Part shown: piece after piece, positions 42,985-55,800 of the stretch | Numbering within the stretch: position 1 is the stretch's first letter | Layout of the letters: every line of letters starts with the position of its first letter | Origin: Streptomyces sp. FIT100 | GTDB lineage: Bacteria; Actinomycetota; Actinomycetes; Streptomycetales; Streptomycetaceae | Assembly: GCF_024584805.1 (NCBI RefSeq) | Contig: NZ_CP075715.1 | Span: forward strand, 3,220,026-3,284,025 | Length of the DNA: 64,000 bases | Direction: 5' to 3' | Program-made: the position numbers and the translations under genes | The notes under the pieces: generated by a model | The model's database searches: none | What the model was told of the DNA's origin: nothing | What the model saw: only the letters and a program-made list of their open reading frames with translations

Positions 42985-44490
42985 TCAAGCTCCCGCCCGC
43001 GCCGTCGCCCCGGCCGCCGCCACCGCCCCCGACCTCCGCAGCCGGTCCGCGCCCAGGCCGACGGCAGCGCCCACCGCCAGCACCACGACGCCGAGCAGCA
43101 GGAAGTACAGCGGCAGGGGGAGGACGGCCGTGAGCCGGAACAGCTGTCCTCCGACGACCACCCCGACGGCACCGAAGAGGCCGTTCACCGCGAGGAACCG
43201 GCCGGTCCAGCCGGGCGGCGCGACGGAGGCGGCGAGCGCAAGACCGGCCGGGGCGAGCGCGATCTCCCCGCAGGAGAAGAGCAGGTAGACCAGCAACAGC
43301 CAGTACGGGCCGACCGGGCCCCGCTGCGCCAGCAGCGCCGCCACGGCCATCAGCAGAAAACTGGTCCCGGCGGCGGCGAGCGCCCCTGAGAACTTCACGG
43401 GCACGTCGGCCCGCGCCCCCGCCCGTCGCCACAGCCGGGTGGTCAGCGGTGCGACCAGCAGCACGAAGAGCGGATGGGCGGACTGGAACCAGCCGGCCGG
43501 GACCTCGAAGCCGAACACATCGCGGTCCGTGTGGCGTTCGGCGAAGAGCCCGAGCACCGAACCGCTCTGCGCGAAGATCATCCAGAAGGCTGAGGAGGCC
43601 GCCATCAGCGCGGTGAATCCGCCGAGCCCGCCGCGCACCTTCCGCAGGGATCGCAGATAGGCGAAGGGCAGGGCGATCGTGACCAGGCCCAGACAGGCCA
43701 GCACTCCGTTGATGCCGAGCACCCCTGCCGTGGCGGCGGCGGTGGCGGCGACGGCCCCGGCGGCGAGCACCGCCGCCGTGCGGCGCACGGCACGCAGGGC
43801 CTCCTCGCGGCCGAGCGGCCGGGCCGGGTGCCGCCCCACCTCACCGAAGCTGCGCAGCCCGAGGGAGAACTGGACGAGCCCGGCCGCCATACCGAACGCG
43901 GCCGCGGCGAAGCCGAGATGCCAGGCGACCTTCTCCGCGAGCAGGCCGGTCACCAGCGGCGCGATCAGCGCACTGACCTGGATGCACAGATAGAAGAGGG
44001 AGAACGCGGCCTCCCTGCCGCCCCGCCCCGGGCCCTCCCGCTCGTCGCTGACCGCGGCCACCATCGCGGCGAGGGACGGCTTGGCCAGACCGGTACCGGC
44101 CACGATCAGCAGCAGCCCGCCGTAGAGCGCGGCCGTCGCCGGCAGGGTGAGCACCGCGTGCCCGGAGGCGATGAGCACGCCGCCGGCCATGACCGCGCGC
44201 CGCGCGCCCAGCAGCCGGTCGGCGAGCCAGCCACCGGGCAGTCCGGCCATGAAGTTCAGTGACATGTAGCCCGCGAAGACCGCGGTGGCGGTCTGGGGCG
44301 CCATGCCCAGACCGCCGCGCTCCGGCGACGCCGTCAGATACAGCACGAGGATCGCGGCCATGCCGAAGAAGCTGAACCGCTCCCACAGGTCCACCGCGAG
44401 GAGCGTGCCGAACCCCCGGCGCCGGCCGCCTCCGGGACGGGTGCCGCCGGGGGCGGCCGGCGCCAGGAGCGAGGAGTCCACCGTCGTCAC
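42985..44490 (-). CDS. POT/PTR2-family MFS transporter
   Basis: 501 aa. The proton-dependent oligopeptide transporter marks are VDLWERFSFFGMAAILVLYL (the ExxER-like WERFSFFGM), GYMSLNFMAGLPGGWLADRLLGARR and FYLCIQVSALIAPLVTGLL. The second half is more hydrophobic and Ala-rich. As the last gene of the polyketide operon (GTGA overlap with the methyltransferase), it may export the product or import a building block such as a peptide or amino acid. Confidence 0.85.
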   Translation of the reverse strand: MTTVDSSLLAPAAPGGTRPGGGRRRGFGTLLAVDLWERFSFFGMAAILVLYLTASPERGGLGMAPQTATAVFAGYMSLNFMAGLPGGWLADRLLGARRAVMAGGVLIASGHAVLTLPATAALYGGLLLIVAGTGLAKPSLAAMVAAVSDEREGPGRGGREAAFSLFYLCIQVSALIAPLVTGLLAEKVAWHLGFAAAAFGMAAGLVQFSLGLRSFGEVGRHPARPLGREEALRAVRRTAAVLAAGAVAATAAATAGVLGINGVLACLGLVTIALPFAYLRSLRKVRGGLGGFTALMAASSAFWMIFAQSGSVLGLFAERHTDRDVFGFEVPAGWFQSAHPLFVLLVAPLTTRLWRRAGARADVPVKFSGALAAAGTSFLLMAVAALLAQRGPVGPYWLLLVYLLFSCGEIALAPAGLALAASVAPPGWTGRFLAVNGLFGAVGVVVGGQLFRLTAVLPLPLYFLLLGVVVLAVGAAVGLGADRLRRSGAVAAAGATARAGA

Positions 44491-45293
44491 CGGGCCGGTG
44501 CCTTGACCGCCACACCGGCCAGCATGGCGAGCTCCGGGTCGGGCTGTTCACCGGGCTCGGGGCGCCACGCCGGCGCACGGACCACACCGGGTGCGAGCAG
44601 TGAGTGCCCCGCGAAGAGCGCGGTCAGCTCCGCGGTGTCGCGCCAGATGACCTCGCTGACGGCGCCCCGGTAGCGCTCGGCCGCCTCGGGCGCGGTCCGC
44701 GGCACGGTCTCGGCGCCCGCGTGCGAGATCACCAGATGGCTGCCGGGCACGAGCCGGTCGGTGTACTGCTCCACCAGGGCGCGCGGATCGTCGCCGTCGG
44801 GCACGAAGTGCAGTACGGCGGCGAGGATCAGCGCGACCGGGCGGTCGAAGTCGATCAGCCTCCGGGTGTCCCGCGCGTCCAGGATCTCCCGCGGCTTGTG
44901 GAGGTCGCCCTGGAAGACGGCGGCGCGCGGCTCGTCGGCGAGGATCGCCCTGCCGTGGGCGACGGCCACCGGGTCGATGTCGACGTAGACGACCGTGCTG
45001 TCCGGGTGGGCGGCGAGGGCCACGTCGTGCACATTGCCCTCGGCGGGGATGCCGGAGCCGATGTCCAGGAACTGCCGTATGCCGAGGGCCGACAGCTCCC
45101 GCACGGCGCGGCGCAGGAAGGCCCGATTGGCGCGCAGGGTACGGGCGAGGACGGGGTTGGCGTCGGAGACCCTGGCCGCGAGCGCGCGGTCCACCGGGAA
45201 GTTGTGGGTTCCGCCGATCCAGTAGTCGTACACCCTCGCGATGCTGGGGGTGTCGATGTCCACCTCGGCCGGTGCCCAGCTGGGGCGTTCCAT
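44487..45293 (-). CDS. SAM-dependent methyltransferase (DUF574/Methyltransf_19)
   Basis: 268 aa. The family start ERPSWAPAEVDIDTPSIARVYDYWIGGTHNFPVDRALA is typical, then FLDIGSGIPAEGNVHDVA (SAM motif I variant) and VYVDIDPVAVAHGRAIL follow. It is a widespread Streptomyces family, not specific to antibiotics, with few known substrates. The start is ATG 45293 with GAAGGAG upstream; ATG 45362, overlapping the P450 stop, is an alternative. The position inside the operon suggests tailoring, but the family leaves this open. Confidence 0.83.
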   Translation of the reverse strand: MERPSWAPAEVDIDTPSIARVYDYWIGGTHNFPVDRALAARVSDANPVLARTLRANRAFLRRAVRELSALGIRQFLDIGSGIPAEGNVHDVALAAHPDSTVVYVDIDPVAVAHGRAILADEPRAAVFQGDLHKPREILDARDTRRLIDFDRPVALILAAVLHFVPDGDDPRALVEQYTDRLVPGSHLVISHAGAETVPRTAPEAAERYRGAVSEVIWRDTAELTALFAGHSLLAPGVVRAPAWRPEPGEQPDPELAMLAGVAVKAPAR

Positions 45294-45358
45294 CTGCGTC
45301 TCCTTCGGTGCGTTCGGGGGGCTCGGTGAGCCGAGGGGGCCGGGTGGGCTCTGCGGGC

Positions 45359-46612
45359 TCATGCCGTGAGCACCGGCAGTTCTTCGAGGCCGCGCATCAT
45401 CAGGCTGCTGCGCCAGCGCAGTTCACCGGCGTCCACGGCGAGCCGCAGCCCGGGCAGCCGAGCGAAGAGCCGGCTCAGGACGATCCGGCCCTCCAGCCGG
45501 GCGAGCGGGGCGCCCAGGCAGTGGTGGATGCCGTGGCCGAAGGCCAGTCCGGCGGCGTTGCCGCGGGTGACGTCCAGCCTGTCGGGGTCCTCGTAGCGCC
45601 GGGGGTCGCGGCCTGCGGCACCGAGCGAGATGGTCACGAACTCGCCCTCGGGGATGACCACGTCGCCGACGGGCACGGGCTCGGTGGTGAAGCGCCAGGT
45701 GGCGTTGGTGACCGGGCCGTCGTAGCGCAGGAACTCCTCGACGGCCGCGGGCCACAGCGACGCGTCCCGCGCCAACTGCTCGCGCACCGCGGGGTGGCGG
45801 AGCAGCGCGAGGGCGCCGTTGCCGATGAGGTTGACCGTGGTCTCGTGGCCCGCGACCAGCAGCAGGAACGCCATCGCGATGAGCTCGTCCGACGACAGCC
45901 GCTCGCCCTCGTCGGTGGCGATGACCAGATCGGAGAGCATGTCGTCCTCCGGAGCCGCGCGCTTGCCGGCGATCAGCGCGCGCAGATACGCGATCATGTC
46001 GGCGCTCGCGTCGCGCACCTCCTCGGTGCCGGCGCCGGAGACGAGCAGATTGGACCAGCGGCGGAACTCCGCCCGGTCGTGCGGCGGTACGCCGAGCAGC
46101 CAGCAGATCACCGTGAACGGGAGCGGGAACGCCAGCCCCTCCATCAGGTCGGTGCGCTCGTGCCGGGCGACGCCGTCGAGGAGTTCGTCGGTGAGCGCGG
46201 TGATGCGCGGGCCCAGCGACTCCACACGGCGGGCGGTGAAGGCACGGCCCACCAGCTTGCGCAGCCGGGTGTGGTCGGGCGGATCGCTGTCCAGCATGTG
46301 CACGCTCAGGACATGCGGGAACTGGCTGCGCTCGCCCGCCTCCTTCAGGAACTCCGCCTGTTTGCGCGGGTCGGCGAAGTTGCGCGGGACGAGGTCCTTG
46401 CCGACCCGCATGTCCTTGCTGAGCCGGGGGTCGGCGAGCAGTGCCCTGGCGTCCTCGTAACCGGTGACCAGCCAGGTGCGCAGCCCGTTGGGGGTCATCA
46501 CCGGGAGGGCGGGGGCGGTGTCCCGCAGCTCGGCCAGCGCGGCGTGCGGCCGCTGGAAGAAGGCGGGGGTGAACAGGTCGAGCGGCGGGGACGGGGTGTC
46601 CGTGCCTGGCAT
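45359..46612 (-). CDS. Cytochrome P450 (class I, CYP105/107-like)
   Basis: 417 aa. The I-helix AGHETT (254-259), ExxR (293-296, in VEEFLRYDG) and heme loop FGHGIHHCLGAPLAR with Cys365 are all intact. It needs ferredoxin and reductase partners from elsewhere. It lies 2 nt after the first ABM gene's stop in the polyketide operon, so it likely hydroxylates or couples the aromatic polyketide. Confidence 0.93.
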   Translation of the reverse strand: MPGTDTPSPPLDLFTPAFFQRPHAALAELRDTAPALPVMTPNGLRTWLVTGYEDARALLADPRLSKDMRVGKDLVPRNFADPRKQAEFLKEAGERSQFPHVLSVHMLDSDPPDHTRLRKLVGRAFTARRVESLGPRITALTDELLDGVARHERTDLMEGLAFPLPFTVICWLLGVPPHDRAEFRRWSNLLVSGAGTEEVRDASADMIAYLRALIAGKRAAPEDDMLSDLVIATDEGERLSSDELIAMAFLLLVAGHETTVNLIGNGALALLRHPAVREQLARDASLWPAAVEEFLRYDGPVTNATWRFTTEPVPVGDVVIPEGEFVTISLGAAGRDPRRYEDPDRLDVTRGNAAGLAFGHGIHHCLGAPLARLEGRIVLSRLFARLPGLRLAVDAGELRWRSSLMMRGLEELPVLTA

Positions 46613-46614
46613 GC

Positions 46615-47046
46615 TCAGGCTCCTCTCGTGGCGGACGCGGAACGCGCGGCGGGTGCGGAACGCGAGCCGGGTGCGGATCCCGCGGCAGGCGCAGATCCCG
46701 CGGCGGGTGCGGATCCCGCGGCGGGTGCGAAACGGCCGGCGTGATAGCTGGCGAGCTCCCGGTAGATCTCGAACGGCCGGTCCCGCGAGGTGTCGCGGAA
46801 CGGGCGCAGCGGAGCCGTCTGTTCCTTGTGCCCGGCCCCTCCCTCCCAGGCGGTGAAGGATTCCCAGTCCGACCAGCGGCTCACCACGACGAAGCTGCGC
46901 GGATCGCCGACGCAGTGCAGGAGTTCGTTCCCGAGCAGTCCCGGTGTGCCGGCCATGCGCCGGCTGGCCTTGTGGTACGCGGCGGTCACCGGGCCGGGGT
47001 CGTCGCAGAGGTGGTACAGCACCACCTCCACCGCGCCCGCGGTCAT
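46615..47046 (-). CDS. ABM-family monooxygenase (distal)
   Basis: 143 aa. The antibiotic biosynthesis monooxygenase fold (ferredoxin-like beta barrel) is seen in VEVVLYHLCDDPGPVTAAYHKASRRMAGTPGLLGNELLHCVGDPRSFVVVSRWSDWESFTAWE. These cofactor-free oxygenases oxidise anthrone-like aromatics. The C-terminal 40 residues are six imperfect SAPAAG repeats and are likely disordered. The ATG overlaps the upstream ABM gene (ATGA). Confidence 0.82.
   Translation of the reverse strand: MTAGAVEVVLYHLCDDPGPVTAAYHKASRRMAGTPGLLGNELLHCVGDPRSFVVVSRWSDWESFTAWEGGAGHKEQTAPLRPFRDTSRDRPFEIYRELASYHAGRFAPAAGSAPAAGSAPAAGSAPGSRSAPAARSASATRGA
46630..46735. repeat. 18-bp repeats at the 3' end of the ABM gene
   Basis: About six imperfect 18-nt units (core GCGGGTGCGGATCCCGCG) that encode SAPAAG hexapeptides in the tail of the ABM protein. 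Confidence 0.8.
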
Positions 47047-47384
47047 GCCGCGGCGCCGGCTGCCCCGGCCAGTGCCGCGACCACGTGCATGGTCGTCATC
47101 GACCCGCCGCTGCGGTACGGGTGCAGCTTCTTGCGGTGCTCCAGATGCCGCTCGCTCGTCTCGAACTGCCGGAAGAGCGGCTCGTCGACCCAGTCGCTGA
47201 CGATGTAGTAGACGCCGTCCTCCTCGGCGCTGCGGGAGAGCCACTGGCCGAGGTTGGCGGGGTGCTCGGTGACCGAGCCTCCTACCTCCTGCCACACCCG
47301 CTCGAAGTCGCCCTCCATACCGGGCTTGATCTCCATCCGGAGCATCACCCGGAAGTTCCGGCCCGGCGTCGCCGATCCAGCCAT
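47043..47384 (-). CDS. ABM-family monooxygenase (proximal)
   Basis: 113 aa. FRVMLRMEIKPGMEGDFERVWQEVGGSVTEHPANLGQWLSRSAEEDGVYYIVSDWVDEPLFRQFETSERHLEHRKKLHPYRSGG fits the ABM oxygenases found in aromatic type II polyketide clusters, in particular those of pentangular polyphenols, where two such proteins often stand together. It probably oxygenates an early anthrone-type ring. It starts 1 nt after the ketoreductase stop. Confidence 0.85.
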   Translation of the reverse strand: MAGSATPGRNFRVMLRMEIKPGMEGDFERVWQEVGGSVTEHPANLGQWLSRSAEEDGVYYIVSDWVDEPLFRQFETSERHLEHRKKLHPYRSGGSMTTMHVVAALAGAAGAAA

Positions 47385-47385
47385 C

Positions 47386-48135
47386 TCAGATACCTCCGTC
47401 GACGTTGACCGTCTCACCGGTGACATAGGCGGACAGGTCGCTGAGCAGGAAGAGGACGGGGCCGGCCAGCTCCTCGACCGTGCCCAGCCGGGCGAGCGCG
47501 GTCTTCTGCGCATACGTGGCCCGCAGTCCGGCGGCCCGCTCCGCGGGCATGGCGTCGAACGCCTCGGTCTCGATGACACCGGGTGCGACGACGTTGACCC
47601 GGATGCCGCGCGGGCCGAGCTCCTTGGCGAGCGAGCGGGTCAGACCGATCATGGCGGCCTTGGCCGCGGTGTAGTGGGCGCGCAGCGGGATGCCCGCCGC
47701 GGCGCCGCGCGAGCCGATGTTGATGACCGACGAGCCCTCGCCGAGCAGCGGCAGCGCCTGGTGTATCACGCGGTAGGCGGCGGTGAGATTGGTGTCGAGG
47801 ACCCTCGACCACTCCTCGGCGGGAAGTTCCCCGAACGGGATGTGGCTGATCACACCGGCGTTGTTGACCACTCCGTCGAGCCGCCCGAAGCGGTCCTTCG
47901 CCTCGCCCACGAGCCGGTCGACCTCGGCGGTCCCGCCGAGGTCGGCCCGTATCACGTGATGGTCGCCGTCGGTCTCCTTCAGCGCCTGGAGGAGGCTTTC
48001 GACGGCTTCGCCGTCCTGCCGGTGGCAGGTGAGCACATCGGCGCCGGCCCGTGCCGCGGCGAGCACGATGCCGCGGCCGATGCCGCGCGTGCCGCCGGTG
48101 ACGAGCACCTTCTTGCCGTACAGAGCGAGTTCCAC
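47386..48135 (-). CDS. SDR ketoreductase (FabG-like)
   Basis: 249 aa. TGGTRGIG (NADPH loop, residues 13-20), NNAG (91-94), Ser142, YTAAK (Tyr155, Lys159) and the C-terminal YVTGETVNVDGG are complete. It likely reduces a keto group of the nascent polyketide. The N-terminal half is nearly identical in part to the SDR domain of the fused protein encoded upstream (see 48167-49363), which suggests duplication. GTG 48135 has GGAGGGA 8 nt upstream. Confidence 0.92.
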   Translation of the reverse strand: MELALYGKKVLVTGGTRGIGRGIVLAAARAGADVLTCHRQDGEAVESLLQALKETDGDHHVIRADLGGTAEVDRLVGEAKDRFGRLDGVVNNAGVISHIPFGELPAEEWSRVLDTNLTAAYRVIHQALPLLGEGSSVINIGSRGAAAGIPLRAHYTAAKAAMIGLTRSLAKELGPRGIRVNVVAPGVIETEAFDAMPAERAAGLRATYAQKTALARLGTVEELAGPVLFLLSDLSAYVTGETVNVDGGI

Positions 48136-48166
48136 TGGGTGTTTCCCTCCTGTGGGCGGCGGCGGT

Positions 48167-52225
<4,059 letters not shown>

Positions 52226-52229
<4 letters not shown>

Positions 52230-52654
52230 TGCGCCCCGCCGACGTCGGGGTTGCCCGCACCCGCGTTCAGGGGCTCCTCGGTGTCGACGTGGCCGAGTTC
52301 GGGGCGGGGCGCGAGCGGCGAGAGGTGGAAGACGGCCTCGGCGGGCACGGTGCCGGTGTTCACCAGGCGGTGGCGCACGCCGACCGGAACCAGCAGCGAG
52401 TCACCGGGGCCGAGGGCGACCGGGGCTCCGTCCAGGGTCATTTCGAGCCGGCCCTGGACGATGTGCAGGAACTCCTCGGAGTACGGGTGCAGATGCTCGG
52501 TGACGTACTCCCCCGGGGCCAGCCGCAGCACCCCGCCGAAGCCGGAGGTGCAGCCGACCGTCCTGGGGCTCAGCGTGACGCGGATGTCCCCGCCGCGCTT
52601 GGTGTTGGCGGCGACGGAGTCCACGGCGACCTTGGTGGTCGCGGGGGCGGTCAC
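52226..52654 (-). CDS. Cupin-fold protein (polyketide cyclase type)
   Basis: 142 aa. Cupin motif 1 is [19 protein letters not shown] (metal His/Glu), and motif 2 is [20 protein letters not shown]. Proteins of this type (RemF/BenE-like) sit next to KS-alpha genes in tetracenomycin-like and pentangular polyphenol clusters and take part in ring closure. The start is GTG 52654, coupled to the upstream cyclase by GTGA. Confidence 0.87.
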
Positions 52655-53025
52655 CGGGCACCACCGCCCAGGTTCGCGCCGGTCGGGGCCGTGATCAGGG
52701 GGCCCTCGGCGGGCGTCCAGGAGTAGAAGGGGACGGCCATGGCGTCCTTGGGCTCACGCCATTGGGGGTCGTAGGGGGAGATGTACCGGCCGAGCCTGGT
52801 GTTGATCTCGTCGTAGAGCGGGTGGCTGCGGGCCTTGTAGAGGTTCGGCGCGATGTCCTGATCCGCCTCCACGAGATGGAAGTAGAGGTCGTGGAAGGCG
52901 AACAGGGTCCGGCGCGAGACTCCGACCATGTGCGGCAGTTCGGTGCTGTCGGAGTCGGCGAAGACCGAGGCGACGCCCTCGGCGTCGGTGAGGTTCATCC
53001 TCGCCACGATCAGCGTTCGGTGCAC
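52651..53025 (-). CDS. TcmI-family polyketide cyclase
   Basis: 124 aa. HRTLIVARMNLTDAEGVASVFADSDSTELPHMVGVSRRTLFAFHDLYFHLVEADQ...DPQWREPKDAMAVPFYSWTP is the TcmI cyclase fold (ferredoxin-like), which closes later rings of the aromatic polyketide. The first gene of the twelve-gene operon. GTG 53025 has GGGAGG 5 nt upstream; GTG 53058 lies upstream of the predicted transcription start and is excluded. Confidence 0.9.
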   Translation of the reverse strand: MHRTLIVARMNLTDAEGVASVFADSDSTELPHMVGVSRRTLFAFHDLYFHLVEADQDIAPNLYKARSHPLYDEINTRLGRYISPYDPQWREPKDAMAVPFYSWTPAEGPLITAPTGANLGGGAR

Positions 53026-53056
53026 GGTGTCCTCCCGGCTTGTCGGTGCTGCGTTC

Positions 53057-53101
53057 ACACTGGTCGCCGGGGGTCGAGGGAGTGTCGAAGGAGTCTCGAA
53101 A
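53057..53101 (-). promoter_or_regulatory. SARP-box array 1 with -10, driving the PKS operon
   Basis: Minus strand: heptamers TTTCGAG (53101-53095), CTTCGAC (53090-53084), CCTCGAC (53079-53073), each 11 bp apart. Then exactly 10 nt, then CAGTGT (53062-53057) as -10. This is the SARP binding layout (heptamer + 4 bp, in step with the helix). The expected start is near 53050, 25 nt before GTG 53025. Confidence 0.7.
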
Positions 53102-53179
53102 CGGGCTGGAGCCCAGGGTGGGACAGGGCTGGGACAGGACTGGACAGGGCGGGAGCGGCAGCCGGCCGTGGCACGACGA

Positions 53180-53218
53180 GGCGGCCCGTACGCACCGGTG
53201 GGGTGCGTACGGGCCGCC
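53180..53218 (-). terminator. Terminator after the SARP gene
   Basis: Perfect 17-bp arms GGCGGCCCGTACGCACC (53180-53196) and GGTGCGTACGGGCCGCC (53202-53218), 20 nt past the SARP stop (53239), before the SARP-box array 1. The 53100-53160 stretch holds GGGACAGG-type repeats. Confidence 0.85.
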
Positions 53219-53238
53219 TGAGGTGTGGCCCCTACTCC

Positions 53239-55287
53239 CTAGAGCCGCATGGTGGTGCGCCGCTTGCGGCCGGGATGGGCGGACTTCACCAGGCTGACCG
53301 CTCCCTCGGCCGACTGCCTCGGTGCGCAGTCGTTCTCGCTCGCCGCGCCGGCGTGGAGCAGCAGCAGCGCCTGCCGGGTGAGGCCGGGCACGGTGTAGAC
53401 CGGCTCGCTCCCGGCCACCCCGTCCGAGCCGGCCGGAGCGCCGCGGTCCGGGGCGAACTCCTCGTCCACCAGGTGGACGTCCACGAGGTATTCGAGCAGT
53501 GTCTCGGTGGCCCCGGCCGAGCGGGGCAGCAGCCGGGTGACCTCTTCGAGGTTCCAGTGCTCCCGGCAGTCCCGCGCCATCAGATGGAGCAGATGACGGT
53601 GCCGGTGGGAGAGATGGCGGTAGCTGGACTCCACCGTGCTCATGAGCGACTGGGTGCCCGCGGGGAGTCCCAGCAGCAGGCTCGGGTCGCCGCTCAGCCG
53701 GGCGGTGAGCCGGGCCGCCGACCATCCGGGCCGGGCCGCGATCCATCCGGCCACCGCCCGGATGGCCAGCGGCAGCCCTTCGCACCTGCGCATCAACTCC
53801 CGTACGGCTTCGGGCTCCTCGCGCCGGTGCCGCGCGTCGGCGATCCCGCTGTAGAGCGTGAGCGCCTCGTCGCGGGAGAGCGGGCGCAGCACGATCTTCC
53901 GGCCGGTGGCGAGGCTGTGCGCGCGGTAGCGGTTGGTGGCGATCACCGCACAGCCGGAGCCGCCCGGCATCAGCGCGCGCAGCTGGGATGCCGCGAGCAC
54001 GTCGTCGACGACCACGAGGACCCGCCGGTCGGCGGTCCAGCTGCGGAAGAGCTGCCCGAGTTCGTCGAGTCCCGTGGGCAGTTTCTCGCGCCGCGTTCCG
54101 CAGGAGCTGAGGCTGGCGGCCAGCACGTCGGCGAGCTGGGCGGAGCCGTCACCCACCTCGGACAGCTCCATGAAGAGCTGTCCGTCGGGAAAGTGCGGGC
54201 GCAGCCGGTGGGCGGCGCGGACGGCGAAGGCCGTCTTGCCGACTCCCGGCGGGCCGTGCACCTCGACCAGGCGTACCCCGTACCCCTTGGTGCCGGCCGA
54301 TCCCAGGTACGCCTCCAGTTCGTCGAGCTCTCCCGCCCTGCCGACGAAGTCGCCGATGTCTGCGGGGAGCTGGGCGGGCGGGAGCCGGTCCGCGGCGAGC
54401 TGCGCGGGGGGCGGGCCGGCCGGGGCGTGACCGCCCCGGTCCTGGGCCGCCCGGTCCTGCGCGGTCCCTTCCTGCCGGGGGACGAGTGGCCTGCCGACAT
54501 GGCTCCGATCGGCGAGCACCTCCTGGTGGAGCCGCTGGAGCGGCGCCGAGGGTTCGAGTCCGAGTTCGTCGACGAGCCGGGCGCGCAGGGTGCGGAAGAC
54601 GTCCAGCGCCTCCGGCCTGCGGCCGCTGCGGTGCAGGGCCCGCATCAGCTGCCCGGCGAAGGCTTCGTGGGTCGGGTAGGCACGGAACGCGGCGGAGATC
54701 TCGTCCGATACGGACTGGTGGCGGCCGATCTCCAGCTCTATGGCGAACCGCTGCTCCAGGACGCTCTTGCGCCGCTCCTCCAGCTGCGTGGCCCATGCGG
54801 ACAGCCGCCGGCCGGCCGCCACGTCCACGAGTGCCTCTCCCTGCCAGATGCCGAGGGCTTCCTTGAGGGTGCGGGACGCTGCGTCCCCGTGTCCTCCGGA
54901 GTATTCGGTCTTCCCCTGCTCGGCCAGTTGCTCGAAGCGGTAGGCGTCGACCGCTTTCTTGTCGTCCAGGCGCAGTTCGTATCCGCCCACCCTGGTCAGG
55001 AGTGCCGGAAATTCCCTCGGCGGACGGGAACCGAATGGCGCCCCGGTCTGCCCGGTGGCCAGGCGGAGCTTCCTTCTCAGCTGGTAGATGTACGTTTGCA
55101 AGGTGGTCAGTGCGCTGAGCGGCGGATATTCGCCCCACAGCTCCCCGCACAGCTGGTCGACGCTGACCAGCGCATTGGCATTGAGTACCAGGAGGGTCAA
55201 CACCTGGCGCAGTTTGGGTGCGGACGGCGTGACATCCACTCCGTCACGCCGCACCCGGAACGAACCCAGCAGACCGATTTCTATCAA
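53239..55287 (-). CDS. SARP-family pathway regulator with NB-ARC ATPase domain
   Basis: 682 aa. Residues 1-105 are an OmpR-like winged helix (LGSFRVRRDGVDVTPSAPKLRQVLTLLVLNANALVSVDQLCGELWGEYPPLSALTTLQTYIYQLRRKL). Residues about 110-260 are the bacterial transcriptional activation domain. After a Gln/Ala/Pro linker, 340-600 is an NB-ARC-like AAA module with P-loop GPPGVGKT (345-352) and a VLVVVDDV Walker B. Such SARPs bind 11-bp-spaced heptamer repeats; three arrays in the cluster promoters match. TTG 55287 is the likely start, with GGGGGAG 5 nt upstream. Confidence 0.9.
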   Translation of the reverse strand: MIEIGLLGSFRVRRDGVDVTPSAPKLRQVLTLLVLNANALVSVDQLCGELWGEYPPLSALTTLQTYIYQLRRKLRLATGQTGAPFGSRPPREFPALLTRVGGYELRLDDKKAVDAYRFEQLAEQGKTEYSGGHGDAASRTLKEALGIWQGEALVDVAAGRRLSAWATQLEERRKSVLEQRFAIELEIGRHQSVSDEISAAFRAYPTHEAFAGQLMRALHRSGRRPEALDVFRTLRARLVDELGLEPSAPLQRLHQEVLADRSHVGRPLVPRQEGTAQDRAAQDRGGHAPAGPPPAQLAADRLPPAQLPADIGDFVGRAGELDELEAYLGSAGTKGYGVRLVEVHGPPGVGKTAFAVRAAHRLRPHFPDGQLFMELSEVGDGSAQLADVLAASLSSCGTRREKLPTGLDELGQLFRSWTADRRVLVVVDDVLAASQLRALMPGGSGCAVIATNRYRAHSLATGRKIVLRPLSRDEALTLYSGIADARHRREEPEAVRELMRRCEGLPLAIRAVAGWIAARPGWSAARLTARLSGDPSLLLGLPAGTQSLMSTVESSYRHLSHRHRHLLHLMARDCREHWNLEEVTRLLPRSAGATETLLEYLVDVHLVDEEFAPDRGAPAGSDGVAGSEPVYTVPGLTRQALLLLHAGAASENDCAPRQSAEGAVSLVKSAHPGRKRRTTMRL

Positions 55288-55800
55288 TGCACTCCCCCTA
55301 GGCGCGCGGCCTCGTGAGCCGACGGCCGTGTTTCGGACATTGTCCGTGCTCGGTAATGCCCAGCGCTTGCGTCCTTCCTACACCATCAACGTTGCTGCGG
55401 GCCATGCCGCTTGGACGCGGTGACCCGTACAGAAGAATCCGGTCTGTGGAGTTGGATCCGTGACTCTTTTACTTGTTCATTGATCCCGTGAAGGGAAATG
55501 GAGACAAGCTTCGACAAACCCCTGGGGGCGACTCATCCCGAATTCAGGGAACGGGAATCAGCCACCCCGGGGAGGGCGCCACCGGTGACGCACGATCGAG
55601 CACCGCACCGTCGGGGCCACTTTCGACACCGTCTTCAGCGCTCGAAACTATGTGCAGACTTGCATGCTATTGCGTGGCGTAAAACCATGTCAAGGAGCAC
55701 TTAGTTGAACGGAGCAGGATCGGGGCTGGACCAGGGCAGGACCAGGGCAGGACCAGGGCAGGACCAGGGCAGGTCCGACGGAGGGCCTGGCAGGCGGGCT
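55288..55800. other. 513-nt intergenic region upstream of the SARP gene
   Basis: It separates the SARP gene from the asparagine-synthetase-like gene. It holds a 13-bp perfect palindrome CGGACA-T-TGTCCG (55334-55346), an AT-richer stretch (55440-55510), single TCGA-containing words without 11-bp spacing, and an 11-bp tandem repeat at 55728-55773. It probably contains the SARP promoter on the minus strand. Short open frames here have no support. Confidence 0.5.
55728..55773. repeat. 11-bp tandem repeat downstream of asparagine-synthetase-like gene
   Basis: About four perfect copies of AGGACCAGGGC, 28-73 nt past the stop of the leftward gene ending at 55801. Confidence 0.9.

Noticed and set aside
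53026..53058. Upstream GTG (53058) as start of the TcmI-type cyclase
   Set aside because: It would lie upstream of the transcription start predicted from SARP array 1 and has no ribosome site; GTG 53025 has GGGAGG.
52762..55317. 851-aa plus-strand frame over the cyclase and SARP genes
   Set aside because: It crosses two real minus-strand genes, the terminator at 53180 and SARP array 1, and lacks any domain.
55473..55704. Small open frames between the SARP and amide-ligase genes
   Set aside because: No conserved features, unfavourable codon use (AT-richer third positions) and no ribosome site.
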